From Zychaea mexicana (lineage: Eukaryota > Mucoromycota > Mucoromycetes > Mucorales > Lichtheimiaceae), in the NCBI RefSeq assembly GCF_025766255.1, contig NW_026516689.1, positions 62,001 through 126,000 of the forward strand: a stretch of 64,000 bases of DNA, given 5' to 3'. The notes below the pieces were generated by a model, which was given only the letters and a program-made list of their open reading frames with translations, did not search any database and was not told the DNA's origin. This document shows positions 23,605-35,544 of the stretch, one piece after another; the stretch's first letter is position 1, and each line of letters begins with the position of its first letter. A program made the translations under genes and the position numbers.

Positions 23605-26475
23605 TGTTGAGTTCGGAAGGAGGAAAGTTGCTTGCCTTTGCGCTTCTCCTACTATACACCCTCCCCACCGGCACCCGGCGGGCCTACAATGAAGAGTCTA
23701 TATGCTCCAATAAAAAGCCATGAAGCGGCAGATCCTATCCAATGTCCTAGCTTTATTTATGCGCGGTGAAACCAAAGTTGGAAGAGCCAATGAAGTCTAA
23801 ACAATGATACTGAATGATCGACTGCTGCATAGTAAAGAGCCCTTGATGCAATGCCCTTGAATTTATAGCATCCAAAAGCGCATTTTATATGATTTAAAGC
23901 GTGCCAGCTTGGGTGACATGAGGTTCAGACGCTTCAAGCAACAATATGATACGAATTTGTACTCGGTCGTCGTCGCTATATGTTGCGTTTGATAGAGCGA
24001 ATGATGGCGGTTTCGCTACGCTGGTCAAACATCGATCGTTAATGGACCAGTAGCAGTCAGCACTATAGAGCGTGTGGCCATATGTTGTCTCGTATTCTAT
24101 TAGTTTTTATGATTGCTTTTTATTGCGGATATGTTCAGTGCTAAGGAAGTGTGAAGCGATTTGACTATGTTCATTGGTTGCATAGTATCTCTCTTTTAAA
24201 CGTCCATCACACTAAACTAAAAAGAATACATACTGTATTGCAGCATCAGCCAGGTCAACACATCATTGATCTGACTCACGTGATGTCGACCGGATATCTT
24301 TGAGGCACCGTCGGTCGTTCGTTATACGAAGATAGAATAACAAAGCCAGTATTTTGCTGACAGTTTGTGACGATTGACAGATTATGGTAGATTTGATAAA
24401 CTGACCTTTTAGAAGCAGATATTGATGGCTCTTCCATCTTAACCATTGTGTACATGGCTTGCGGTAGTGACATCTTATCAGAGCAACGTACTAGTTAACG
24501 AGCAGTTCTCGTTCCTGAGCTTTTGTTAGGAGTTGCAGCGGTTGATGCGAGCCAGTCGAAAAAGACTGAAAACATTGTCTGATCAATTGCTTATATACGT
24601 GAAGCGGTTCAACAGCATTCACATTGCCACCTACATGACAGATGGATGAGCAAATATCATGCTGCTGACTGCATGCATGCATGCATGATGCACCAATCGA
24701 GCCATTTTAATAAGCTGGGATATTTGTCTTGCGGCAAATCGACCTATTTCCATTAAATGCATCGTCAGATGTAAAGATGCTATAAAAAGCTAAAGTTTTG
24801 CATTAATGGACACGTACTGTGGTGGCTGCTAACACTATGAACAGAGTGCATAAATCTTTGTCTGAGATACTTTGAGAGTTCATTGGTTCCTTATCGCAAG
24901 CGAAACGCCATGACTATTGAAGATTAACTATCCACGGATGATGCCATTTCGGTCATAGAATTCCAGTGAAGACATAAAAGTGGTTTTCAGAGTATCATTC
25001 TGTGAGACTACCAATGTATGTCTATGAGTCTGGCGAGCCCGACGTAAAGTTTTCCATGACTGGGTGCCCGATGATTGCCTGCCAGTAAGTGTCCTCAAAA
25101 AATTACATTTATGCTGCTTCCCCGTTAAGCGCTTCCTTGTCGCGCAGAAGACTTTTACGCCAGAGCTGGTACTCTTATCACGTCTCGAATCATATCCTTC
25201 TCAGCGAGCTCTGCCGCCTCGTTCTTCGCTTCTTGCATAAAGGTGGGTTGCTAACATCTGCGGTGTGCGAGTGTGTATGTCTTGATGCTTCATAATGCAT
25301 TTGCTGAGCCATTGGAAAAATCTAGACTGCGCATAGCTTTAAAATGCCAAGGAATGTCCTAATAGTCACGGCTCTAGATTTGGATGGTTCTTATCATTGT
25401 AAGTGTGTCGTCAAAGTCGTAAGCAATTGTCTGCTGAGCTGATAATTAGCCAGCCCAAGCTTTGCCCATTCGACGCGTCTCTTTCGCGCTCGCGTTCACG
25501 TTTTGGGTGTTCTGCTTGCACAAAGTTAGTTTGTAAATGTCGTGGTTCCGCTAGCATTGCCGTACTAGAGAAAGTGAATTTAAAGAAGCAACTGGTTGTA
25601 AATGTCTTTTTTGGAGATAGAATTCACGGCTTCATTCAAGTGCACACTTTCGTGCCACCTGCCACCCTGGCATCGTCCTAGAAAAGATAAAAGCATATAT
25701 CGGAAATAGAGAGAGAGAGAGGATCGATTACTGATTGCAAGCTTTGCAAGAAAAAGGTAATTTTAGCCGGAGTTGCGCGCGTGCGAAGGATTTCAGCACG
25801 TCTATCATTGAGAGCAATGAACATGTGACGTTAATAACGTCCGTTCCATACACTTGACGCAATAATTGCAACTGCTATTATTGCTAAGAATCAAAAGGGG
25901 AAAGCTCTAGCAAACCTCTTGTTCTTCCTCCTACTACCTATCCCCCTTGATTGAACAATGTTAATGCATCCTTTTCAATTGTAAGCAAACAATACGGAGT
26001 TCATCCTGACCAGGGTTACGTGTCAAGTGCCACAACCAAAGCGTATACACAAGGAGAATGATATCATCGTGGTCTATACGAAGAAACAAAAAGAACATAC
26101 AAAAATAAGGAATAAAGAACGAGAAAGAAGAAAAGAGGGAAAAACAATTGGGAAAGCCGTATGCATCGGGGTGCATCACACCATTCGGCCCGATACATTG
26201 TCCGTCGGTTTATAGACCATCATCGCCTAGGAAGTAGTTGAGAAGTCAAAGGGGGTGCTGGTATGATGCACTTTTACGCTGGGAAACAAAGCGCGGGCGG
26301 GAGGAAAACCCATCATGAAACCCATCCCCGAAACAGTGTAAGGATCGGGGGCAAAATATTTAAGCCGCTGTCGATATATAATATAATCCGGGATTGAAGG
26401 AATACATACCTCTTCCTCTTCTTTTTTGTTCCATTTCACTTGTATCCTACCTATCACCACATCTCGCATCTAGCA
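23605..26475. other. Gene-poor intergenic region
   Basis: No supported gene over 2.9 kb. It includes the uL23 promoter, a GCAT tetranucleotide run near 24670-24687 and a GA run near 25708-25720. Open frames at 25089-25295, 25403-25681 and 26027-26215 show no family resemblance. The possible HTH relic at 24276-24682 is listed separately. A TATA-like stretch near 26373-26384 lies about 100 bp upstream of the small SPT subunit gene. Confidence 0.4.
24276..24682 (-). pseudogene. Possible helix-turn-helix relic of a DNA transposase
   Basis: Reading leftward, one frame gives LLTKAQERELL and then stops. The next frame resumes after about 30 nt with KMSLPQAMYTMVKMEEPSIS and ASKRSVYQIYHNL. The pattern (a helix with QERELL, then an A-x(3)-V...IS.S..SVY helix pair) is like the N-terminal HTH of Tc1/mariner or IS630-type transposases. 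No catalytic domain follows. This is a weak, inference-only call. Confidence 0.25.
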
Positions 26476-26755
26476 ATGCAAAAGTCGTTGGGCTATTACG
26501 TCTACGAAAAATTCTTACAATACGAACTCATGACGGCCGTGTATGTCATGGAACCTTGGGAGAAGACCTTATTCAGTAAGTTAGCTGTCAAATTCGCTCC
26601 GTCTAGTCTATATGATATTTTCCTATCTTTTTAACCTAATGACTTTGTGTGTTATTATGAAAGACGCAATTCTATTGATCATCGTGTCGCTGTCATTTGC
26701 AACCTTCTATCAATACACTCCCGTCATGGTGAATAAGGTTTCTGCTTTGCTTTGA
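26476..26755 (+). CDS. Small subunit of serine palmitoyltransferase (ssSPT)
   Basis: A 63-residue single-pass membrane protein encoded by two exons (26476-26575 and 26664-26755, 88-nt GTAAGT...AAAG intron). It begins MQKSLGYYVYEKFLQYELMT and continues AVYVMEPWEKTLFN, the hallmark segment of animal SPTSSA/SPTSSB (human: ALYMLEPWERTVFN), followed by the membrane helix AILLIIVSLSFATFYQY. In other eukaryotes this subunit binds and strongly activates the Lcb1-Lcb2 heterodimer in the ER, controlling the first step of sphingolipid synthesis and acyl-CoA choice. Yeast uses the diverged Tsc3 instead. Here the fit is to the animal-type ssSPT. Length (63 against about 70) and topology agree. The gene is short enough to be missed by automated callers. 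Confidence 0.88.
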
Positions 26756-26990
26756 TGATGATGCCCTCCAATCCCGCTACTGTATCTTTCTCTCTCTCTC
26801 TACACACATGCACATACTATCCAACTATTTCGTTGACCAGCTACATATACTCTTTCTACTCTTACTACGCTTTATGCTATATTCATGTCTAATTACTTAT
26901 CTCTCTTTTTATGTATATCAATGCCACCATCAAGCACCCTCATTGGGAGGGGAGGTTATTACTAATTAAACTTGTAATTTTTAAAAGTGA

Positions 26991-28370
26991 TTATACTTCT
27001 GTATCATGCAAATGAAGCGTTGAGCGAGAAACTACAGGCCACTGCTGTCTTCTTCCCTTCCGTCTACTACTACCAGTGGAAGGGAAGCGAGAGGTGGCGC
27101 GTGACGATGGAAAGCTATATACATCATGTGGTTGCTCCCTTGCAATCATCCTTGGAGAAGTCCACGGCCGTCGAATGCGTCGTATGTCATCTTCTTGATC
27201 GTCGTAGTAGTAGTGATTCTGGTCAGCGTTGCCGTAATAGGCGTCGTCTTCTTCTTCCTCCTCCTCCTCATATTCTTCCCATTGGTCACTCTCGTCATTG
27301 TCATCTATATCATCACCGCGGTCTCCGTAGTGGTGTGTATTGTAATCTTCTTCCTCTACGTCATAGTTGAACACCTGGTTCTTTTTGGCAAACCGTACGC
27401 GGCGAGGAGAAGAGGAAGGTACAGACTTGTTGTTGTTATTATTGTTGTTGTCGGGTGTGTTGGAGCTGTTATTGGAAAGATACTGCGGCTGTTTACGTTG
27501 AATGCGATGGTTCATTGGAGACATTGAGCTGTTTCGGAGTTCTGTCGGACCGCCGCCGGGGGTCAGTGCCGGAGATGAACGTGAATTTCCAGCTGCTGCT
27601 ACTGCTGCTGCGAGTGCCGCATGTTGTACTGGTTTGCGTTGAGTATATGAGCTTGGATGATGGTAACTTTGCTGGGAGGGTATAGAATGATGCTGCTGCT
27701 GATGTTGCTGTGAGTGGACAGGATGGCGGTGGTGGTGTTGATTATGAATTGAGTGGTGTTGTTGTAGCTGTTGCTGCTGCTGCTGCTGCTGCTGCTGGCC
27801 AAAAAGGTACGGTTGCAATACTGGAAGTAGCTGCGGTGGGAGATTTGCTGGTGACGGGATGGGAGGCACACCGGGTCGCACAGGCATTCCGTAGTACATG
27901 CTGTTCTGTGGAAGCATCATGGGATACGAAAACTGCGAATTTTGGTTATTACTGTTATTGCTATTCTGTTGAGGAGCAGCAGACGTTGTTGAAGAAGACT
28001 GAGATTCAACGGGGTCGAGGAGACGAACCGCCGCCAGCAGTGACATGAGAGGCCCGTGCGTGGCGTCGAGCGGGTAAAACCCGGGTGTTGAGAATTCCTT
28101 GGAGACCGTGGTGGTCGATCGTCGATCGAAGACCATGAGTTCTTTGGATTGATCCCGTCGTTCATCCACAATAATGGGCCGTTTCTCTTTAATAAATACG
28201 CCCGTTACTGTGCAAGCAAAACACTGTTGGGTTAATATGTTTAATGTTACTAAAATTATTACACACGCAAAGCTAGCATAAGCAAGCCATTATTTACTTA
28301 AAACAACAGGCGGTTGGCCGGTAGGTGTGGATTCTCGCTTAATGACGACAATGGGTTCTGGATTCTCCAT
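26991..28370 (-). CDS. Gln/Asn/His-rich and acidic protein of unknown function
   Basis: Two exons (28370-28298 and 28207-26991) encode 429 residues. The first 90 residues look folded and are distinctive: MENPEPIVVIKRESTPTG, FIKEKRPIIVDERRDQ, KELMVFDRRST and GFYPLDATHGPLMSLLAAVR. The rest is low complexity: a long Gln and Gln/His region, an Ala tract, an Asn tract and a poly-Glu/Asp segment (YEEEEEEEDD). The C-terminus is basic and Ser/Arg-rich. I recognise no domain. The composition suggests a nuclear or RNA-associated scaffold, which is inference only. The first ATG is clear, and the intron fits phase (TTTAA|GTAAAT...CACAG|TAACG). The reading frame could also be opened at an internal GTG, but the exon 1 join is better. 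Confidence 0.65.
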
Positions 28371-30417
28371 GGTACAAGGTACATGGAGAAGTACAGGGAC
28401 ATTGGGACCGTACTCGGCCACGCTATTGCAATTGTAGATTTGTTGATCCAGCTTGTAAAATTGTGTATATTCTCAACAAAAAAAAAGGCCTGCGAGTGTA
28501 CGTCTTATTAAGGGGCCCCACGAAAAAAGGAAAACAAGAGGGTAAATGAGTGCAAGTAAAATAATATAAAAAAAGAGGTTTTTGCTTGTTGTTTACCTCG
28601 ATTGCTATTTTGGGATAGTTGCTTCTCTCTGTGTGTGTGTGTGTGTTTATTTAACTCCCTCTTTTCTTTTTTCTTTTGTGCTCCTGTTTGTTCAACTTGA
28701 CATTGGGGCAGGCTAGTCACTTTAATTATTGTTGCCTTTGACATCGGGGCAGGCTATCGATCGTTTGAATGAGAAAACTAGATAACACAGGCACCAGCAC
28801 CGGGTCACTGTTTCTTTAATTGGTGGCTGTATCGTTGACTGTGACAAGTAAGAAGAAACCATTTTTTGGTTCGTTTGCCAAAAAGAGAATGATCCGGTGA
28901 CCATCACCCTGGTAACAGCAAAAGCCTCTTAGCTGTATGATACAGCAGGATGACGATCTTCGCCCCTGCTTATGCAGATTACTCTTGTATTATGTATGGC
29001 AAAGCAACCTATTACAGGAACGGTCTGTTAAGAAATGCATTGTATGCGTATCTTATGAGTGAACAGACATCGTAGTCAATGGTACCACGGGTTTCGCTTT
29101 GCTGTATGAGCACATGAGTTGCTAGATCTCTCATCCTTCTTCCATTATGCTACGTCTTGCAAGCACAAGATGAATAGACAATGGTATGATAATGCAATGC
29201 GTGTAAATTGTCAAACTTCGAATAGTGGCACGGTTGTAACCGTAAACAAACCTGCAGTAGGGCGTTTTGGTTTCAAGAGTGAACAGCGTGTCATGAGTAC
29301 CAGTGAAAATGATAGACAATGCAGGAAAGTTATTACCTGATGATGCTTATATCTATGCTTTGGCTCTTCCCTATTACCGTCTCTTATTGACATAGCAAAA
29401 ATAGCTTGTACAGCTGAACTTTTTGTCAGGTGTCTTAGCATCTTACCCGTCTGTCTGACCCATGCAGGGGCACCTGAAATTTGTTGTAAGCCTTTCACAT
29501 TCTCAAGTTAGCAATCTTTTATGTTAGGATGTAGTGGAAAGAAACAAAGGAAGTCAATGTAAGTGTAAAAGATTATAGCCGCTATCATATACTTACTAAA
29601 TGTATGCTCCAAATGAAAGTCAATAGAGGCAACGTAAGGCGACGTACTACAAGCCATGTTGAAGAAACTTATAAAGAAAGCTGACTTAGTTTTGAGTAAT
29701 TTTGGATTATCAAGACGCTTGCATAGAAGCCCCAATAACAGCAGCGCGGATAAAGAGCAAAACCCATAAAGTGTCAAGCAGCGGTATCATCTATACTATC
29801 TCTACCACCCTAGGAGAAATCTTAACGTCAATATTGATACTATTGCAAAAAGCACAAGAGTTTATGAGGAGAATGTCCAAATGAGCAACCCTAAGAAAGT
29901 TATTAAAGTGGACGACACAAGAGGGCAAAAATACAAGACAACGTCATAGAAGTCACAGGAATTGAGGTTTCTGTACTGTAATCCCACTACAGCAATGGCC
30001 AGATCTAATGTCTATTTTATAGGCACCACGCAGTAGTATGATTGTTAAAATATGAGTATCTGTAGCATATTGAGAGTTCTATTGGCAAAAATTGGATCAT
30101 TGCCAAAGGATGAATAAGTAATCGCCACTACCAAAATTTAGAGTGTAAGGCATATCACACCAGCTGCCCGAGCTCTACAAGGTTGTACCTGAATTAACAT
30201 GTGAACCAGCACTATCAAATACTTAAAATGTCTTAATAGCTTACACTTGATGTAATAAGGATATTACCAAATAGGTACGGGCTGCTGCTTCAGTCCAATT
30301 GATGTTATTGAATCATCCGGGCATTATGTTGCCCTTCCAGCCCACTGTTACCACGTATCCTTTTCATTCCAAAGAACCAAACTATACCTCCATTGCTGCC
30401 ACTATAGCAATTGTGCA
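28371..30417. other. Intergenic region, no supported gene
   Basis: Holds the promoter of the Gln-rich gene and about 1.9 kb of sequence without clear coding signal. A GT run lies at 28630-28646. Small frames (29119-29340 plus, 29211-29498 minus) overlap on opposite strands and lack recognisable features. Confidence 0.35.
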
Positions 30418-30900
30418 TCATCTAAGGTTTTTTTTAAAAATATATGAGAGACGTGAGAAATCCATACAGTGGAAAGAGTCAAAATGGTACAATATAGGGA
30501 ATCCACGCTTTCTGTCACGCGGTTGGTTTTTGTAATCAGAGCTTAAGATCTCAAGACCTACGGGTCGTTCCTTGGATTGTTTCTCTGATGTGCTTTGCTT
30601 ATAGTGTGCGTAGCGCACGTCGATCACGCTGTTTAGACGTGATAGCTCAAGAACAAAGGCGTAAAAATCTTGCAGCGTTCGAGGAAATGAAGATCTCGCG
30701 ATTTTTCCAAATACGAAGATCTCATACTCAAACAAACGACACGAATAAAAGACAATAAGATGTTCCCTATTCAGAACTTTGCGTGTTATAGGTGTTTCAG
30801 AAAGACTTACTCGCGCGAATCTGTTGCCCGTTAAATGCTTTCCGATGTCAACGCTATCCGACATTACAACGGTATCATTCCTCGGCTGGCATATTGCCAT
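30418..30900 (-). CDS. Orphan open reading frame, 160 residues
   Basis: Uninterrupted frame with an ATG start at 30900. The central part has a balanced, coding-like composition (LNREHLIVFYSCRLFEYEI, TLQDFYAFVLELSRLNSVID) and a charged tail (STSEKQSKER). The terminal 30 residues are less convincing. I do not recognise a family. It lies next to a decayed repeat family at 31.06-32.2 kb and may itself be a relic of a multicopy mucoralean gene. No promoter or intron signals decide the matter. Confidence 0.3.
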   Translation of the reverse strand: MAICQPRNDTVVMSDSVDIGKHLTGNRFARVSLSETPITRKVLNREHLIVFYSCRLFEYEIFVFGKIARSSFPRTLQDFYAFVLELSRLNSVIDVRYAHYKQSTSEKQSKERPVGLEILSSDYKNQPRDRKRGFPILYHFDSFHCMDFSRLSYIFKKNLR

Positions 30901-31067
30901 CCTCAGTAAACAGAAAATATCGTTTCACGTTTTCCGTTTTTACTGACGTTTTGCAGCAGCAGCAACAGCAGCAGTAGTAGTAGTAGCTATAACGTGTTTC
31001 TACCAGCAAGAAAAGTCAGTACTGTATTGCATAAGACATCAAAGTATCGTAATCACGCTTTGTTGTG

Positions 31068-31180
31068 GTGCACCTTGTCACCGACGAAAAGATTGAAAGT
31101 GCTTGGCTCAAAGCCCTTTCACTCTTTCACGACGGTGTTCTTTGCGATGTAGTACAGAGCCCCACAATGGACTGTGAATT
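31068..31180 (+). repeat. Decayed repeat copy 1 (HLVTDEKIESAWLKAL-type)
   Basis: Reads in one frame as HLVTDEKIESAWLKALSLFH followed by DGVLCDVVQSPTMDCELK, then loses coding character. The first 45 nt recur near 32088 with about seven differences. Family unknown. Confidence 0.6.
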
Positions 31181-32087
31181 AAAAAAAATAACAATGCTAA
31201 TTCGACAGTATAGAGAGTTTTGGGGTTTCGATTAAATAGCTTCTGTCGAACCTATAAAAGGAAATACTGGTCTCTTGTACCACCCGAAGCTGATCGGTCT
31301 GTCGAGCTGTTTAAACAAAACGAGTTCCAAAAGCAAAGCATTAAAAGGAAGGGACAATAAACTATTCTTCTATATCAGACAGTTGTTCTGTACCGTTCTG
31401 TCGAGTCCCCAAACTCGCTAGTACCAGAGACTGTCCGTGCTGAAGCAGCTGTATCTCGAAAGTGATAACCAAAAACACTGCATGTTGCCTGTTAAATCTA
31501 GAGGCTGTGCCAATTGTCGATACTATGTTTAAAAACCTATACTCCAAACTAAAGTGTGGACTGAACAAGTGAAAACGTTTTGTTAATACAGGGCAAGTGG
31601 CAGCATTACCTACTGCTACTACCATTTATGTCAAAGGATGTGTCTACGAGATGATGATCGCAGCAAGTTGGAGTCGTTCCGGTTACTGTGTCAAAACCAA
31701 CGGCAACAACAGAACAGCGTGCACCTTAGCTTGTTGGTTTAGACTTCTAGACTTCGAGTAATCAAACCCCTTTAAGAGCATGCGCATAAAGTTGAAGGAG
31801 ATTCAAAACGAGGTGCGAAAGAATATTAGAAGGTAAAAGAAGAGTAGCAGTGAAGACGGTCGAAAGACTCTGATTAAATCAAGTTGGTATATAGCGCAAG
31901 CGCACTGGTGTGGTGGATAACCACCAAGCCATTCTCTCAGATAGTACTGTTGGTAGTAAAATCGTTCCGAAGAGAGGCGCTATCATGGACGCCGACAGTA
32001 GCAATAGCAGCGACAACAACAGCGCTCCTAGCACATTGATTCTAAGTCAGGGACCATATAAGAACATCAGTATATGTATTCAATAGG
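31181..32087. other. Decayed coding-like DNA between the repeat copies
   Basis: Coding-like fragments on the plus strand (near 31495-31570 AVPIVDTMFKNLYSKLKCGL; near 31590-31660 TGQVAALPTATTIYVKGCVY; near 31905-32030 a Ser/Asn-rich piece) are separated by stops and frame changes. They look like a pseudogene of a family I cannot name. Confidence 0.35.
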
Positions 32088-32168
32088 ACACCTTTTCACT
32101 GGCGAAAAGATTCAAAGTGCTTGGCCCAAAGCCTCAATACGATGTTGACCTTTGTGATGCAACGCCAA
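32088..32168 (+). repeat. Decayed repeat copy 2
   Basis: Second copy of the segment at 31068: CACCTTTTCACTGGCGAAAA continues with AGATT(C)AAAGTGCTTGG and (C)CCAAAGCC. In the frame of copy 1 it reads HLFTGEKIQSAWPKAS and then hits a stop, so it is a relic. Confidence 0.6.
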
Positions 32169-32509
32169 ATTCGCAAAGCGTTTTGAAAGAACGAAGATAG
32201 CAACGCTATATTATAAGTACCTAGAATCTCTATAGCAGCGGTCGTACCTGAAAAGTGATATTAAGAATTTTTGTATGTTATCAGATATAGGACGTAATAA
32301 GTCGAATTTTTATAGAACATGCAAGAACAATCAATATATGGTAATATTATGGTCACAATTCTACTCGACAATTGAACGAATAATGATGATAATCAGAACA
32401 ATACAAAGAGTAATAGAAGACTAAGTTATTATTTTTTTATATGCAGAGAAGAAAGAGCGAGAGAAAAAACCATCCTGTCCAGCAGTTTATGGGAGGCATT
32501 TGTTCATTC

Positions 32510-35280
32510 TTAAAAAGCAGGTTGGTTTCGTATCTCTGAGTCTGTGTAGTTTGGCGGACGAGGTTTGTTGAATCTAAAAAAGTAAAGCCCACAAGCATTG
32601 CATAATGTCTAATTTACAAATATATGAGTAACTTGTCTTTGTATTATTTCCCCTTTGTACAGTGAACGACGGTTCCTTTTACCTTTTCACCGTACGGTCC
32701 ACTTCGTACTGTAGATGTCTGTTGTATAGTACATTGACAGTTTGAGCACAGCCAAGAACGATCCACCATATGACCTTTTGCAAAAAAGAAATCGAATGTG
32801 GTTAATACACCAGATACACGCAAAGTTCTTCTGTAGCCTTCTTTTCATTTCCTGCTACCCAGTAAAGAAAAACTATATGGTTACTTACTAGGTACTGGCT
32901 TTGTAGCATGATCAGCCATCGTCGCGAACCTGTTGCCAGTACTCAGTGATATAGCGTTCTGCATCTGCGACAGCGATGATGGCGCCGCAGTCGTTGCTCG
33001 TTCATCGATATGGTGATGATGTGATGATGATGATGCGGCAGCGATATTTTGGCGAGCCTTCTGAGCCGCACTCCGTCTTGTCGAATAATGGCTTGATACT
33101 TCGGGTGTTGATCCACGTGCGTTGTCTTCGGAAGCACCGTCATATAGAGGAGGCAGTGTATGAGAGTTGGTCCTATGTGTCTTAATCGGTTCCAGGTCAG
33201 GTAAGATTAGACCTCTACGGCTGCGTACTTGGCGTCGTTTACGTCTATGGATTGCGCAATGATATTTTGTTAATAAACTTTCTCTTCCTTCAGTTCTTTG
33301 AGATTTTGATTTCTATTTCCTACCTAGCCTCTCGCATCCTATCTCGTTCAACTTTATCAATTTCGGCATTCGTGAGTTCGAGGACGGCTGGGGTAAAGCT
33401 ATCTGCAATGTTCAGATCGCGCATGATGGTTTTTACAGTTGGCAACAGGCTACGCTTGATGTCATCATCTGTTACTGTAGATCCATCAAATTCATGACCC
33501 GTAAGCAAAAGGTATTTAACATATGAATGGACTTGTTCACGAATCGAATGAGCGATAGCAGTTCTATATCCATCCGGACGGAAACGAATAGTCAGTGTTT
33601 TGTTAATTTCCCATGCTATCGAAACCAACAGAGTATGAGCGAGCTTACTTGAATTCGCCACCCAGACCTAATTCCTTCACCAGTACCTCGGCAAACCGTT
33701 CGGGTGAATTGTGTCGACAGTTGATATCCCATTCGAATTGATCTATGAGTGCCTGGTTGCCTACAGTGATGTCAAGCTGATTCCCCATTTTTTTTGGTTG
33801 TGTCAGTAATATAAACCGTCCATACTAAGGTTTCAACCTTCTCCTCCTCTCCAGCTTATGGTCCGTGCTTTACCTTGACCAACATTCGTAATTCTGAAAT
33901 ACTTTTCTTTTTCCGTCCTTGTTCCGTTCGGCCAGTTTCTTGTTCCATATTGCTTGTGATTTTCGATTCTTCTTGTTCCTTGTTTTCTTCTTCTTTGATA
34001 GCACCATTTGCTGTTGTTTGCTTGTTGAATATCTCAAGTGCTATCGCAGCTGCGCCTTCATCCTCTGTTTGATCGTCGCCGGTCACCATACTCGCCACAT
34101 GTAAATCGTAATCTTCAATTTGATCACTAATAGCACGAACAATATTGGGCTTGAACATGGCAATCGGCAAGTTCAAATCTTCACATAGGACAACCGCAAA
34201 TTGCTCTGGTGTGATCAGACTCTCTGTGTATAATATAACCCAAAGCAGATTAATTCATGCAGTCTTCTTCTTTACTCATCAATCCCTTAAATCCTCTTTT
34301 CCTTCCTTGCTCCTCGCAACCCTATACCAAAAAAGTGGCATTATTACCATTCAAATTCCAAGTAAAGGTATCTCGTAGTTTATATCCATCAATGTCGAAA
34401 TCAAGTCGAATAGGGACCAAAGTATCTTGTTTGGATGCTTGTTCTGCCAGCTTCTTCATCGGGCTACACAATCATAAGTTTTGCGGTTTGTGAGTGAATT
34501 AGAAGTGCTTTTAGATATGGATGATTATATCATAACGCAAGAGATATGTTACAAGTGGAAATCTGTGGTCTGTCTCCGTCGTTTTCGGTCGCGCGGATAC
34601 AGGATACGCCCCCTGAGATCAGCACCATCACGTTGCTGTTGACTTAGATATCCTGTGCCAAACACAGCCATAGGATTATGTTGCATGCGCAACATCTTGT
34701 CGTGCTGGAACCCATCAATATCTGCCTTTTTCTCCCGTGCAAGTTCGACATATTGTTTATGCTGTTTGTTTAACGCCTTTTGATATTCATCATCGCGTTT
34801 TTGATATTGTTGCAACTGTTTTCGCCGCGCTTCGTTTTCGAGTCGAAAGGTCTCGCTCGGTGGAAGAACAACGTTTTGTGGTTGTTGTTGTTGTGATTGT
34901 GATTGTGGTGGTGCTGGGTGTTGCTGGGGGTGAAAGTGCTGTTGAGGATGTTGTTGATGCATGTGAGAGTGTAGCGGTTGACTCAAGGGTGGACGAGCAA
35001 ACTGTTTGATCGATCCGTTAGATGCATCTGTTAATGTGTTGTGCGGTGGGAACTGTTGATTAGGGATGGTGTTCATTTTGTGCTGTGAGGCGAGCATAGG
35101 CGCATTACCCGGCGGCGATGCTGGTGCAGTGTTTGGCCAATCGACAGACGCTGCTGGCATGCGTGGTGGACGAGCCATAGGATACCCTGCTGCTGCTGCT
35201 GCTGCACCTGGTGGCATGGGCGGGTACGATGGAACACCTTGGACCATGCGTTGCTTGTCAAAGAATTGGCTGTATTGCAT
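32510..35280 (-). CDS. SNF5-like: SNF5/SMARCB1 subunit of SWI/SNF-type chromatin remodeller
   Basis: Core subunit of an ATP-dependent nucleosome remodelling complex in the nucleus. The first ATG at 35280 ([18 protein letters not shown]) opens a Pro/Gln/His-rich N-terminus and a coiled, charged segment. Exon 1 ends at [16 protein letters not shown]. Across introns follow [28 protein letters not shown], then the SNF5 repeats [18 protein letters not shown] and [20 protein letters not shown], with [15 protein letters not shown] and [15 protein letters not shown] basic and His-rich linker follows (33300-32920). Two last exons encode a GATA-like zinc finger: WLCSNCQC ... RSGPYGEK joined to [19 protein letters not shown], ending NQPAF. 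Such a C-terminal finger occurs in Snf5 of several fungi. Splice sites were judged by phase and family. Six or more introns. Confidence 0.92.
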
Positions 35281-35544
35281 CAAAGGAAGGTTTGTTGTTT
35301 CCTTTACAAGATGGAGTGAAACTGACGTCACTGCAGATTTGCGATGGATCGATGAGGAAGCGGAGAAGGGAGATTCCAAAGCAAAAGAGAGCAGACAGAC
35401 GCGATTACGGTAGGTATAGAAACAAACGCCTCTCTCTCATACAAAGCAGAAAAAAAGGGGTGTGCGGTGCGACTGAATTTGCTTTTTAAGTGGGTTGCAA
35501 TAGCCAATTGGATTTCAGTAAACGATGCAAGATGTTTTATTTTT

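Noticed and set aside
35066..35413. Plus-strand frame over the Snf5 N-terminus
   Set aside because: Shadow of the Pro/Ala/Gln-rich first exon of Snf5 on the minus strand.
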